Shown here piece after piece: positions 47,288-56,507 of a DNA stretch of 64,000 bases; position 1 is the first letter of the stretch, and each line of letters starts with the position of its first letter. The DNA is from Solicola gregarius (GTDB lineage: Bacteria > Actinomycetota > Actinomycetes > Propionibacteriales > Nocardioidaceae), in contig NZ_CP094970.1 of assembly GCF_025790165.1 (NCBI RefSeq), positions 1,984,001-2,048,000 of the forward strand, read 5' to 3'. The position numbers and the translations under genes were made by a program. The notes beneath the pieces are model-generated. The model saw only the letters and a list, made by a program, of their open reading frames with translations. It ran no database searches and was not told the DNA's origin.

Positions 47288-48071
47288 CGTCCGGGTCGAG
47301 CTGACGACGCAGGCCGGCGAGCGCCCGGCCGATCAGCCGGGAGACCTGCACCTGGCTCATCCCGAGCTCGCCGGCGATGCGGTCCTGTGTCCAGTCGCGG
47401 AAGTAGCGCATCCCGAGCAGTTCACGCTGCCGTCGCGGCAGCGCGCGTACGTAGGGGGCGAGGAGCACCAACACTTCAGTCTCCAGGTAGCCCCGGTCGT
47501 ACTCTGCGATCTCCGCTCCCGGGATGGACTCGGCCGCCCCCACGAGCCGGTCGAGGGAGGCGGGTGCGAAGCATCCGGTCGCGAGCGCCTCCTCGATGAC
47601 CGACGAGTCGACCTGCAGGCGATCGGCGACCTCTGCGGTGCTCGGCCGGTGATCGAGCTGCCGACCGAGTGACTCGTGGGTCAGCGAGATCCGTTTCTGG
47701 AGCTCCTGGATCCGTCGCGGCGGCCGGACGAACCAGCAGTGGTCGCGGAAGTGCCGCTTGAGCTCTCCGGAGATCGTTGGCACCGCGTACGTGAGGAAGT
47801 CGGTGTGACGGTGTTCGTCGAACCCGTTGACCGCCTTGACGAGTCCGACGTACGCGACCTGCTCGAGGTCGCCGGCCGGCTCACCGCGATCACGGAACCG
47901 ACGCGCGATCGACCGGGCGATGCTCATGTTGACCGTCGTGACGCGCTCTCGGATGCGGCACCGCTCGTCGTCGTCGGTCGTGACCGCGAGCGTGGCGAAC
48001 AGCTCCGCGGTCAACTGCCGACGTCCTGCGCGCGGGGCCGTGTGATGCGTCGTCGAGAGATCGGCGGTCAC
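47238..48071 (-). CDS. Group 3 sigma factor, SigB/SigF family
   Basis: A 277-residue sigma factor with regions 2, 3 and 4: NMSIARSIARRFRDRGEPAGDLEQVAYVGLVKAVNGFDEHRHTDFLTYAVPTISGELKRHFRD (region 2), LTHESLGRQLDHRPSTAEVADRL (region 3) and LPRRQRELLGMRYFRDWTQDRIAGELGMSQVQVSRLIGRAL (region 4). Such factors control general stress, osmotic or sporulation genes. No anti-sigma gene (RsbW) is next to it. The start is GTG 48071 after GGAGG. Confidence 0.92.
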   Translation of the reverse strand: MTADLSTTHHTAPRAGRRQLTAELFATLAVTTDDDERCRIRERVTTVNMSIARSIARRFRDRGEPAGDLEQVAYVGLVKAVNGFDEHRHTDFLTYAVPTISGELKRHFRDHCWFVRPPRRIQELQKRISLTHESLGRQLDHRPSTAEVADRLQVDSSVIEEALATGCFAPASLDRLVGAAESIPGAEIAEYDRGYLETEVLVLLAPYVRALPRRQRELLGMRYFRDWTQDRIAGELGMSQVQVSRLIGRALAGLRRQLDPDASACPPSRDAGTRTMP

Positions 48072-48206
48072 GGCTCACACCTGCCCTCCTGCGTCGCGAG
48101 GGTCGTGGCACTTCAACGTAAACACGGGTGTCGCAGTACTTCAAGAGTCGTCAGTGGCGGCCGTCCACCGGTACGGGGGCGGCCGCCACTTCACGGAGAC
48201 GATCGA

Positions 48207-48722
48207 TCAGAACAGATCGGCCACATCGGCCGGGATGAGATCCTCGGCCGGCATCAGGAACGACACCTGGTCGAGCTCGCTGCTCGAGAGGTCGGCCGGG
48301 GTGGCACCGGAGCGGATCTGGTCGAGTACGTAGCCGGGCGCACCGACGTACGTGCTGCTCACGACGCGAGCCGCGCCCTTGCCCATGTGGTTGGCGCCGC
48401 GCTCGAAGTGCCGCCATGCCCTGCGCTGGTCACGGGTGAGCTCGCCGCCGGTCGCCGACACGATGATCGACGGTGCACCGATCCAGGCGCCTGCGACGAC
48501 GTGCGCAGCTCCACCGGTGATGTTGCCTCCGCCGCGTACGAACTTCTTCCACGCCGCGCGGGTCTCCGGCGACATGCGCTGGCCGTCCTGCGACTGGGTC
48601 TGGGCCGTATCCGAGGTGGTCGCCGATACCGGAGCGCCCGCGAGCGCGATGGCCATGCCCGCCGCGGCCGCGGCAACCGCGCCCCTCGTCAGATATTTAC
48701 GGATATGTGTTTGATTACGCAT
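48207..48722 (-). CDS. Secreted protein of unknown function
   Basis: A 171-residue protein with a Sec signal (KYLTRGAVAAAAAGMAIALAGAPVSAT) and an alanine/glycine-rich, weakly repetitive mature part: two segments with the pattern R-x-A-W-x-x-F-x-R-G followed by G-x-A-x-V-V (MSPETRAAWKKFVRGG...AHVVAGAWIGAPS and LTRDQRRAWRHFERGANHMGKGAARVVSSTYVGAPG). Thus it is an internal duplication of about 45 residues. ATG 48722 follows AAGAGG. No known family. Confidence 0.75.
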   Translation of the reverse strand: MRNQTHIRKYLTRGAVAAAAAGMAIALAGAPVSATTSDTAQTQSQDGQRMSPETRAAWKKFVRGGGNITGGAAHVVAGAWIGAPSIIVSATGGELTRDQRRAWRHFERGANHMGKGAARVVSSTYVGAPGYVLDQIRSGATPADLSSSELDQVSFLMPAEDLIPADVADLF

Positions 48723-48913
48723 ACATACCTCTTCGCCTTGTTGACTACCATTATTGAGTCGTTCGGGCGCGCACTCGAGTTGGATTTCCCGAACGTAACA
48801 ACGAGCGCGGTGCCCCCGAGTCGGCATCGCCCGCGCCGTCCATGGGTTAGAACGAAGGGGATGTCATTCGGTTACGCTCCGTGGTCGATCGGCCACCGGC
48901 GGCGTGGTTCGGC

Positions 48914-49717
48914 CTAGCCCAGATGCGCTCGTACGAAGGCGACGGCGTCGTCGAGAACGTCGTTCTGGTTCGTCTCGTTGAAGATCTCGTGCCGCGCGCC
49001 GTCGTAGACGTGCTCGCTGAACTCGCCGCCGCGGATCGTCTCGATCCCTTCGCGAGACGGCCCGATCGGGACCAGTTCGTCGGCTCCACCGTGCAGCCAC
49101 AGCGTCGGCAAGGTGCCCAGATCTCCACCCTCGTTGATGGTTCGTAGCATCGAGGTAATCGCTCGGAGCGTCTCGCGTTTGAACGGGCCGTGCCAGACGA
49201 GCGGATCGGCTGCGTACGCGACGCCGACGGCGGCGTCCCTCGACAGCGTCGATACGTCGAGCGGGTCGTCCGGGATCTCGGGCAGATCGGCGAGCGCAGT
49301 CGGATGCCAGGACCCGATGACCGGGCCGGACAGCACGAGTGCGGTCAGCTCGTCGCGATGTCGCTGTGCGTAGCGGGTCGCGATCAGCCCGCCGAGTGAG
49401 TGCCCGACCATCACGACGGGCAGCCCGGCGTACGTCTCGCGCGCCCGCGTCACGACGGAATGCAGATCGTCGACCACGGTCTCGAAGTCCGTGATCAGCA
49501 CGCGTTCGCCGTCGGACCTCCCATGGCCCTCGTGGTCGGGTCCCACCACGACCGCACCGTCGGCCCGCAGCCGTTCGGCGACATGCGGATAGCGGCCGAG
49601 GTGCTCCCCGTAACCGTGCACGAGAACCGCGATCCAGGTCGGGTCGTCGTTGCTCCATTCGTGCACGACGATCGTGCCGCGCGATCCATCGGTGCTGAGG
49701 TGCCGGACTTCATCCAT
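48914..49717 (-). CDS. Alpha/beta hydrolase (monoacylglycerol-lipase-like)
   Basis: A 267-residue hydrolase: the oxyanion motif LVHGYGEHLGRY, nucleophile GHSLGG, a cap region rich in charged residues, acid in GGADELVP and His in GARHEIFNE. It most resembles monoacylglycerol lipase/lysophospholipase. It is not obviously secreted. It overlaps the 3' end of the dehydratase gene by eight bases and is probably co-transcribed with it. Confidence 0.88.
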   Translation of the reverse strand: MDEVRHLSTDGSRGTIVVHEWSNDDPTWIAVLVHGYGEHLGRYPHVAERLRADGAVVVGPDHEGHGRSDGERVLITDFETVVDDLHSVVTRARETYAGLPVVMVGHSLGGLIATRYAQRHRDELTALVLSGPVIGSWHPTALADLPEIPDDPLDVSTLSRDAAVGVAYAADPLVWHGPFKRETLRAITSMLRTINEGGDLGTLPTLWLHGGADELVPIGPSREGIETIRGGEFSEHVYDGARHEIFNETNQNDVLDDAVAFVRAHLG

Positions 49718-50693
49718 GTACCGAGGATGCCATCACGGGTTCGACGACGGCCGCCCCGATCTCGGCCGCGCTCGCATTGGCTCCGGTGCACACGAGCGCA
49801 ACCCGCTGGTCGCGGAACGAGTCGGGGTACGCGAGGACCGCCGCCAGTGCTGCCGCACCCGCACCTTCCGCAAGGGTGTGCGCCTCGTGCAGCATGATCC
49901 GTTGTGCGTCGCGGATCTGGTCGTCGTCGACGAGCACGAACTCGGCGAGCCGCTCACGGAAGATGTGTTGTGGGAGCTCGAATCCGGACCCCGTCGCGAG
50001 ACCCTCAGCGCGGGTCCGGTTCGGCGGCTCGACGATCTCGCCTGCACGCCACGACTCGTACGCGGCCGGGGACGCGGATGACTGGACGGCGACCACCCGA
50101 CACGACGGTGCCAGCGACTCGGCGACCAGGCACGCCGCGGCCGCACCGCTGCCGCTGCCGACGGGGACGACGATCGCGTCGAGATCGGGTGCATCCTCGA
50201 TCAGCTCGAGGTACAGGGTCGCGACACCGGCGATGATCGGGCGTTCGTTCGCGGCGCTGACCAGCCGCATGCCGCGCTCTTGCGCGATGCTCTCGGCGTA
50301 CGAACGGCAGTCGTCGAACGTCTGCCCCGCCTCGACCAGCTCCGCACCGAGGTCGCGAACCGCCTGCGCCTTCGTCGGATTCGGATTGTCGGGCATCACG
50401 ATCGTGCAGGGAACGTCGAACGTCCGAGCGGCGTAGGCCAGCGACTGCGCGTGGTTCCCGGTGGAGTAGCCGACGACACCCCGGCGACGCTCGACAGACG
50501 GCATCGTGCCGATCAGGTTGAGTCCGCCGCGTACCTTGAAGGCGCTGGTGGGGTTCGTGTTCTCGTGCTTCACGAGAACGCTCGTGCCCGCGGCGCGGTC
50601 GAGTCCCGGAAAGCTCCTCGCGGGCGTCGGACCCAGGTGGGGGCGCAGGTGGCGCCGCGCCTCGAGGACGTCGGCGATGGTCGGTGTCTGCAT
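49710..50693 (-). CDS. PLP-dependent threonine/serine dehydratase
   Basis: A 327-residue fold-type II PLP enzyme. The PLP lysine is in TSAFKVRGG, the phosphate-binding loop is VPVGSGSGAAAA and GYSTGNHAQSLAYAA is the conserved Asn loop. It lacks the C-terminal ACT domain of biosynthetic IlvA, suggesting a catabolic role or a related racemase/dehydratase. It is divergent from a LysR gene that probably controls it. Confidence 0.88.
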   Translation of the reverse strand: MQTPTIADVLEARRHLRPHLGPTPARSFPGLDRAAGTSVLVKHENTNPTSAFKVRGGLNLIGTMPSVERRRGVVGYSTGNHAQSLAYAARTFDVPCTIVMPDNPNPTKAQAVRDLGAELVEAGQTFDDCRSYAESIAQERGMRLVSAANERPIIAGVATLYLELIEDAPDLDAIVVPVGSGSGAAAACLVAESLAPSCRVVAVQSSASPAAYESWRAGEIVEPPNRTRAEGLATGSGFELPQHIFRERLAEFVLVDDDQIRDAQRIMLHEAHTLAEGAGAAALAAVLAYPDSFRDQRVALVCTGANASAAEIGAAVVEPVMASSVHG

Positions 50694-50775
50694 GTCGTCA
50701 ACGGTCGCATCGGGCGACCGATAGGTCCAATGCCTGTTCTTGCTCGGTCCATCGACGAGGTCTATAAGTGAGGGT

Positions 50776-51672
50776 GTGCTCGACGTGAACCGCCTGCGGG
50801 TCCTGGTCGCGGTCGCGCGGGAGGGCTCCGTGACCGCCGCGGCCGAGGCGCTGCACTACGCGCAGCCGTCGGTCAGCCATCACCTGGCCCGACTCGAGGC
50901 CGAGGTCGGCGTACCGCTGGTCCAGCGCGTCGGCCGCGGCGTCCGGCTGACGGAGGCGGGCCGGCTGCTCGTCGAGCGGGCCGAGGAGATCCTGGGTCGG
51001 CTCGATGCCGCGCACGCCGAGCTGGACGCGTACGCGGGCCTGCGCGCCGGTGGCGTACGCCTGGCGGCGTTCCCGTCCGCCCTGGCGACGCTGGTGCCGG
51101 CAGCGGTCGCGCGCTTCGCGGCCGACCACCCCGACGTACGCGTCGAGCTGATCGAGGCGGAACCACCCGAATCCGTGCACGGCCTGCGCGCGGGCGATAT
51201 CGATCTGGCGCTGGTCTTCGAGCACGACGGAGACGACGCGGACCTGCGGGGAACCTCGGCGGTCACGGTGCTCGAGGAGCCGATGTACGCGGTGACCGCT
51301 GCCGATGACGATCGGCCCGGCGACCGCGGTGACCTCGCCACCTACGCAGACGATCGCTGGATCGCCGGCTGCGAGCGATGCCGCCGCCACCTTCTCGCAC
51401 GCAGCGCGCTGGCCGGGTTCGAGCCGGCGATCGGGTTCGAGACCGACGACTACGTCGCGGTGCAGGCGCTCGTCGCCGCCGGCATCGGCGTCAGTACGCT
51501 GCCCGGCCTCGCACTGCTCGGCCACCGGCATCCGGGCGTACGTGTCGACCGCCTGCGCGATGACCGGCGGTCGGTGCATGCCGTGACGTTCGGGGCACCG
51601 CCACCGCCGCTCGCCGTGCAACGGTTCCTGGAGGTACTCCGCGATGGTCTCGAAACACCCGCTTGGCCTTGA
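50776..51672 (+). CDS. LysR-family transcriptional regulator
   Basis: A 298-residue regulator: the N-terminal HTH is LRVLVAVAREGSVTAAAEALHYAQPSVSHHLARLEAEVGVPLVQRVGRGVRLTEAG and the remainder a periplasmic-binding-like ligand domain. GTG 50776 or GTG 50785 are possible starts. It is divergent from the dehydratase gene, the classic LysR-target arrangement. The effector is unknown; an amino acid is plausible. Confidence 0.9.
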   Translation: MLDVNRLRVLVAVAREGSVTAAAEALHYAQPSVSHHLARLEAEVGVPLVQRVGRGVRLTEAGRLLVERAEEILGRLDAAHAELDAYAGLRAGGVRLAAFPSALATLVPAAVARFAADHPDVRVELIEAEPPESVHGLRAGDIDLALVFEHDGDDADLRGTSAVTVLEEPMYAVTAADDDRPGDRGDLATYADDRWIAGCERCRRHLLARSALAGFEPAIGFETDDYVAVQALVAAGIGVSTLPGLALLGHRHPGVRVDRLRDDRRSVHAVTFGAPPPPLAVQRFLEVLRDGLETPAWP

Positions 51673-51739
51673 CCCTGTGGCACGGCCTGGGCCGGTCGGC
51701 TAGCGTCGGGCATCCGGCACCGAACAGTGAGGACAACCG

Positions 51740-52822
51740 ATGGCTCAGGTCGTACGCGGAGTGGTGGCCCGAAGCAAGGGCGCGCCCGTCTCTCTCGAGA
51801 ACGTCACCATCCCTGATCCGGGCCCGGGAGAGGCCGTCGTCGACATCGCGTCGTGCGGGGTTTGCCATACGGACCTGCACTATCGCGAGGGCGGCATCAA
51901 CGACGAGTTCCCGTTCCTGCTCGGGCACGAGGCCGCGGGCGTCGTGGAGTCGGTCGGCGACGGCGTTACCGAGGTCGCACCGGGCGACTTCGTGATCCTG
52001 AACTGGCGGGCCGTGTGCGGGCGGTGCCGCGCATGTCGGCGCGGTCGTCCCTGGTACTGCTTCGACACCCACAACGCGAGCCAGAAGATGACGCTCGACG
52101 ACGGCACCGAGCTCACGCCGGCGCTTGGGATCGGCGCGTTCGCCGACAAGACCCTGGTGGCCGCCGGGCAGTGTACGAAGGTCGAAGCCACCGATCCGGA
52201 GGCGATCGGCCTGCTCGGGTGCGGCGTGATGGCCGGCCTCGGTGCCGCGCTCAACACCGGCAACGTCGGCCGCGGCGACTCGGTGGCGGTGATCGGCTGC
52301 GGTGGTGTCGGGATCGCCGCGGTCGCCGGCGCGCGGCTCGCCGGCGCCGCGAAGATCATCGCGATCGACCTCGACGAGAAGAAGGTCCGGTGGGCGCAAC
52401 AGCAGGGAGCGACGCACCTGATCGAGGCCGCCGACACCGACGTCGTCGAGGCGGTACGGGCGCTGACCGACGGATTCGGGGCCGATGTCGTGATCGACGC
52501 CGTCGGAACGCCGGCGACGTGGAAGCAGGCGTTCTACGCACGCGACCTTGCGGGCACGGTCGTCCTCGTCGGCGTACCCACGCCCGACATGACTCTCGAG
52601 GTGCCCCTGATCGACGTCTTCGCGCGCGGTGGTGCCCTCAAATCGAGCTGGTACGGCGACTGCCTGCCGAGCCGCGACTTCCCGATGCTGGTCGACCTCT
52701 ACCAGCAAGGACGCCTCGACCTCGATGCATTCGTCAGCGAGACGATCGGGATCGACGACGTCGAAGCGGCGTTCGAGCGGATGCGGCGCGGCGAGGTTCT
52801 GCGGTCCGTCGTCGCCTTGTAG
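51740..52822 (+). CDS. S-(hydroxymethyl)mycothiol dehydrogenase
   Basis: Zn alcohol dehydrogenase that oxidises the formaldehyde-mycothiol adduct with NAD. The 360-residue protein has catalytic-zinc ligands in [16 protein letters not shown] and [10 protein letters not shown], the structural zinc cluster [15 protein letters not shown], and the dinucleotide motif [19 protein letters not shown]. Sequence features such as NWRAVCG and [13 protein letters not shown] match the mycothiol-linked family. The usual metallo-beta-lactamase partner gene is absent. Confidence 0.88.
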   Translation: MAQVVRGVVARSKGAPVSLENVTIPDPGPGEAVVDIASCGVCHTDLHYREGGINDEFPFLLGHEAAGVVESVGDGVTEVAPGDFVILNWRAVCGRCRACRRGRPWYCFDTHNASQKMTLDDGTELTPALGIGAFADKTLVAAGQCTKVEATDPEAIGLLGCGVMAGLGAALNTGNVGRGDSVAVIGCGGVGIAAVAGARLAGAAKIIAIDLDEKKVRWAQQQGATHLIEAADTDVVEAVRALTDGFGADVVIDAVGTPATWKQAFYARDLAGTVVLVGVPTPDMTLEVPLIDVFARGGALKSSWYGDCLPSRDFPMLVDLYQQGRLDLDAFVSETIGIDDVEAAFERMRRGEVLRSVVAL

Positions 52823-52835
52823 ACGGCCCGGTCGC

Positions 52836-54278
52836 CTACGCGTTGCATGGAACCTCATCCGCCGGCACGGCGCAGTCGGTTGGGCCCTGCGCACCGCGTG
52901 TCCGCGATACGGCGACGAGTCCGACGACCACGGCGAGAACGGCGAACGACGTCGGAACGAGCAACGCCCGCCGATAGTCCGCGGACGTCGCGAGGCTGCC
53001 GCCATGGTCCACCAGGACGACGGTGACGATCGCGAGCCCGAGCGCGGCACCGAGTTGGAACGCCGTGTAGACGACACCTCCGGCCACACCGTGTTCGGCC
53101 TCGTCGAGCCCTTCGGTCGCGGCGGCGGTGAGCGGCCCGTACACGAGTGCGAACGCGACCGCGATCAGCAGCAGTGAGGGCAGCAGGTCCGGGTACGTCC
53201 AGTCCGGCTCCAGCCGCAGCGCCAACGCGGCCGCGCCGGCGGCACTGAAGAGGCCGGCGGTCATCACCCGAGCGTTGCCGAACCGCTCCACGAGGCCCGG
53301 CGTGAAGATCGGCGCGAGGACCAGGTCGATGCCCATGACGGCGAATGTCATGCCGGTCTCCAATGGCGTCCACCCACGAAGGTCCTGCAGATACAGGGTG
53401 ATCGTGAACTGGAACCCGAAGAACGCCGCGATGAACAGCAGGCCCGCAAGGCTCGCGAACGGCAGGGTGCCGCGCCGGAGCAGCGAGAGGCGTACCAGCG
53501 GCGCTGACGAGCGTGCCTCGATGACCACGAACGCGATGATCGACAGTGCGGCAAGCGCGAGCGCCGTCGTACCGGCTCGTACGTCCTGGCTCTCGCCGAA
53601 GGTCACCAGTGCGTAGAGAAGTGCGACCATGCCCGTCGTTGCCGTCACGGCACCGCCGATGTCGAATCCGCCTCCCCTACTGGCGCGCGTATCGCCACGG
53701 ATCAGCACGTACCCCGCGATCAGGATCAGCGCACTGAGGGCCATCGGTGCGAAGAACACCCAGCGCCAGCTCACGGTGGTCAGGAGCCCGCCGGCGACCG
53801 TGCCGAGGACGAATCCCCCGGCCCCGATCGCGCCGTAGATGGTGAGCGCACGATTGCGCAGCGGCCCTTCGGGAAAGCTGGACGTGACGATGCTGAACCC
53901 TGCCGGCGTCATGAAGCCGGCCGCGACGCCGGTGACGAACCTCGCTGCGACCAGCATCCAGGCCTCGCCGGCGAGGCCGCCGAGTCCGGAGAACGCGACG
54001 AAGGCCAGCAGGGCGAGAAGGAAGACGCGTCGCCGGCCGAACAGATCCGCCGACCGCCCGCCGAGGAGCATGAAGCCGGCGTACCCCAATACGTACGCGC
54101 TGATCACCCAATGGGCGGAGCCGGTCGCGAGCCCGATGTCCGCGGCGATGTCGGGTACGGCGACGTTGAGCATCGCGATGTCGATGCCTTCGAGAAACAG
54201 CGCACCGCAGACGACGAGCAGGACACCCCATGCGCGTACGTTCCTGGTCGGCTGCGTGGTTGCGGAATCGGTGCTCAC
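52836..54278 (-). CDS. MFS drug-efflux transporter, DHA2 (14-TM)
   Basis: A 480-residue carrier with 14 predicted helices: LFLEGIDIAMLNVAVPDIAADIG, HWVISAYVLGYAGFMLLGGRSADLFGRRRV (the loop 2-3 signature) and FVTGVAAGFMTPAGFSI. It exports drugs or hydrophobic compounds. It is divergent from an HxlR regulator with a palindromic operator in the gap, so it should be inducible. Confidence 0.9.
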   Translation of the reverse strand: MSTDSATTQPTRNVRAWGVLLVVCGALFLEGIDIAMLNVAVPDIAADIGLATGSAHWVISAYVLGYAGFMLLGGRSADLFGRRRVFLLALLAFVAFSGLGGLAGEAWMLVAARFVTGVAAGFMTPAGFSIVTSSFPEGPLRNRALTIYGAIGAGGFVLGTVAGGLLTTVSWRWVFFAPMALSALILIAGYVLIRGDTRASRGGGFDIGGAVTATTGMVALLYALVTFGESQDVRAGTTALALAALSIIAFVVIEARSSAPLVRLSLLRRGTLPFASLAGLLFIAAFFGFQFTITLYLQDLRGWTPLETGMTFAVMGIDLVLAPIFTPGLVERFGNARVMTAGLFSAAGAAALALRLEPDWTYPDLLPSLLLIAVAFALVYGPLTAAATEGLDEAEHGVAGGVVYTAFQLGAALGLAIVTVVLVDHGGSLATSADYRRALLVPTSFAVLAVVVGLVAVSRTRGAQGPTDCAVPADEVPCNA

Positions 54279-54312
54279 GGACGAACCCCCGGGCAGTTAT
54301 GGATCGAAACTC

Positions 54313-54329
54313 GGTTACTTCTTGTAACC
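54313..54329. promoter_or_regulatory. Palindromic operator between MFS and HxlR genes
   Basis: GGTTACTTCTTGTAACC has perfect 6-bp arms and a 5-bp spacer. It is centred between the two divergent starts and is the best candidate for the HxlR binding site. Confidence 0.75.
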
Positions 54330-54356
54330 CATTCGATTGTGGGGCACGATGACCTG

Positions 54357-54794
54357 ATGGCGGAAGAAGGCACTTTGGAGTCACCCGGTTCCTCCCGGGT
54401 GACCGACGACGCCTGTCGAGACGATCGAGACCCGTTCCAATGGGACAGCCGCGAGGACTGCGACGTACGACAGATCCTCGACCGGATCGCCGACAAGTGG
54501 TCCCTGCTCGTGATCTCGCTGCTCGAGGAGCGAACCATGCGCTTCAACGAGCTGCGCCGCGAGATCGACGGCATCAGTCAACGGATGCTGAGCGTCACGC
54601 TCCGCCACCTCGAGCGCGACGGGCTCGTCCAGCGCACCATCTACCCCGAGGTCCCGCCCCGCGTGGAGTACCGGCTGACGCCGCTCGCCTGCACGCTGTT
54701 GGGTACGATCCAGTCGCTCGTGCACTGGACCGAGGAGCATCAGGAAGAGATCGCGCGGGCCCGAGCGGAGTTCGACCGCTCCGCCGGAGCGTGA
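54357..54794 (+). CDS. HxlR-family winged-helix regulator
   Basis: A 145-residue protein with the HxlR core: CDVRQILDRIADKWSLLVISLLEERTMRFNELRREIDGISQRMLSVTLRHLERDGLVQRTIYPEVPPRVEYRLTPLACTL. A Cys in DCDVRQIL is in the position that in some HxlR proteins senses electrophiles or oxidation. ATG 54357 is used; the frame is open upstream over the promoter. It likely represses the divergent efflux pump. Confidence 0.9.
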   Translation: MAEEGTLESPGSSRVTDDACRDDRDPFQWDSREDCDVRQILDRIADKWSLLVISLLEERTMRFNELRREIDGISQRMLSVTLRHLERDGLVQRTIYPEVPPRVEYRLTPLACTLLGTIQSLVHWTEEHQEEIARARAEFDRSAGA

Positions 54795-54830
54795 TCCCTC
54801 GAACCCATGGCGCCGGCACGGGGCTCGACG

Positions 54831-55973
54831 TCACGAATGGCGCGAGTTGAGCCGGGCGGCCTGCTTGGTCAGGTGGTTGAGCTCGGGATGACTCGTCGCC
54901 TGCTGAGCCGCGGCGGCGTAGAGTCGCGCGGCCGTCTCGAGGTCTCCGTCCTGCTCGTGCAGGTACGCCGCGACGGCATCGTGTCGCGGCACCTCCTGGT
55001 CCACCTGCGCAAGGGCACGTAATCCGGCACGTGGACCGTCGGCCTCGCCGATCGCGACGGCGCGGTTCAGCCGGGCGATCGGGCTGTCGGTGAGCCGGAC
55101 GAGCTCGTCGTACCACTCGACGATCTGAACCCAGTCGGTCTCCTCGACCGTACGCGCGTCCGCATGCAGCGCCGCGATCGCGGCCTGGACCTGGAACTCG
55201 CCGAGCCGGTCGCGGGCCAGAGCCGTCTGCAGGATGTCGACGCCCTCGGCGATCTGCGACGTGTCCCATCGAGTGCGGTCCTGGTCCGCGAGCGGCACCA
55301 GACTCCCGTCGACGTCGGTACGGGCTGCCTGGCGGGCGTGGTGCAGGAGCATCAGCGCCAGTACCCCTGCGACCTCCTCGTGATCGATCGCGGCGGCGAG
55401 CTGGCGGGTGAGGCGGATCGCCTCGCCCGAGAGGTCGACGTCGCCGGAGTAGCCCTCGTTGAAGACCAGGTACAGCACCCGCAGCACCGTGCCGACGTCG
55501 CCGGGTTCGTCGAGGCGTACGCCGCTGACGGTGCGCTTGGCCCGGCTGATGCGCTGGGCCATGGTCGCCTCCGGCACGAGGTACGCCCGGGCGATCTGGC
55601 GGGTGCTGAGCCCGCCGACGGCCCGCAGCGTCAACGCGACCGCCGACGTCGGGGTGAGGGTCGGGTGCGCACAGAGGAAGTAGAGCCAGAGTGTGTCGTC
55701 GCTCGAGCTCACCGGTTCGGGCGCCGGTTGCTCCTCGACGACCACCTCCCGTCGGCGACGCGAGACGTCCGCGCGCCGGGCGTCGAGATACCGGCGCCAT
55801 GCGACGGTCACCAGCCACCCCTGCGCATCCTGTGGAGGATCGTCCGGCCATACGCGCAACGCCTCGACCAGCGCGTCCTGGAAGGCATCCTCGGCCGCCG
55901 CGAAGTCGGCTCCGCGGCGGACGAGGATGGCGATGACGGCCGGAGTCAGTCTCCGAAGGAGCGCGGCGTCCAT
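54831..55973 (-). CDS. ECF42-type RNA polymerase sigma factor (DUF6596)
   Basis: A 380-residue sigma factor longer than ordinary ECFs: region 2 (LTPAVIAILVRRGADFAAAEDAFQDALVEALRVWPDDPPQDAQGWLVTVAWRRYLD), region 4 (LRAVGGLSTRQIARAYLVPEATMAQRISRAKRTV) and a long C-terminal TPR-like domain (DUF6596, GTVLRVLYLVFNEGYS... and ...LNRAVAIGEADGPRAGL). This tail takes the place of an anti-sigma factor. ATG 55973 is 12 bp after its partner YCII gene. Confidence 0.92.
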   Translation of the reverse strand: MDAALLRRLTPAVIAILVRRGADFAAAEDAFQDALVEALRVWPDDPPQDAQGWLVTVAWRRYLDARRADVSRRRREVVVEEQPAPEPVSSSDDTLWLYFLCAHPTLTPTSAVALTLRAVGGLSTRQIARAYLVPEATMAQRISRAKRTVSGVRLDEPGDVGTVLRVLYLVFNEGYSGDVDLSGEAIRLTRQLAAAIDHEEVAGVLALMLLHHARQAARTDVDGSLVPLADQDRTRWDTSQIAEGVDILQTALARDRLGEFQVQAAIAALHADARTVEETDWVQIVEWYDELVRLTDSPIARLNRAVAIGEADGPRAGLRALAQVDQEVPRHDAVAAYLHEQDGDLETAARLYAAAAQQATSHPELNHLTKQAARLNSRHS

Positions 55974-55985
55974 CAATAGACCCGG

Positions 55986-56393
55986 CTACTCCGAGGCGGT
56001 GGGCATCTCGGCCAGGACCGGGCGGAGCTCGAGCCACTCGCGCAGGGGCTCTCCGTCCTCGCCCGGAGCGGCGGACAGCTCGCCGGCGAGCTCCAGCGCC
56101 CGTTCGTAGCTGTCGACGTCGATCACCATGAAGCCCGCGATCAGGTCCTTGGTCTCGGCGAACGGGCCGTCGGTCACGGGCGGGCTACCCTCGCCGTCGT
56201 ACCGGACGAACGTGCCCTGTGGCGACAGCGCCTGTTCGGACACGTACTCACCCGACGCCTCCAGCCGGGCCGCGAAGTCGCGCATGTACTGGATGTGGGC
56301 GGATACCTCCTCCGGCTTCCACTCGTCGATCATCCTGTCGAACAGCGGTGTGGGGCCGCCGCGGTAGTGCTTGAGCAGCAGGTACTTGGCCAT
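55986..56393 (-). CDS. YCII/DGPF-domain protein
   Basis: A 135-residue protein with the diagnostic motif VTDGPFAETKDLIAGFMVIDVDSYERALELA. It is the standard partner and main target of ECF42 sigma genes. Its chemistry is unknown. ATG 56393 follows GAGGAG; the frame upstream overlaps nothing conserved. Confidence 0.93.
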   Translation of the reverse strand: MAKYLLLKHYRGGPTPLFDRMIDEWKPEEVSAHIQYMRDFAARLEASGEYVSEQALSPQGTFVRYDGEGSPPVTDGPFAETKDLIAGFMVIDVDSYERALELAGELSAAPGEDGEPLREWLELRPVLAEMPTASE

Positions 56394-56507
56394 GATGAAT
56401 CTCCTCAGTCCGTTGCGGCCATTCTGGCCGCGTTCAGATCGAGGACGGAGCCGCACACCGATTCTCGACATCGGGCGACGAACCATTTCGACACCCGTGC
56501 GCGTGGG

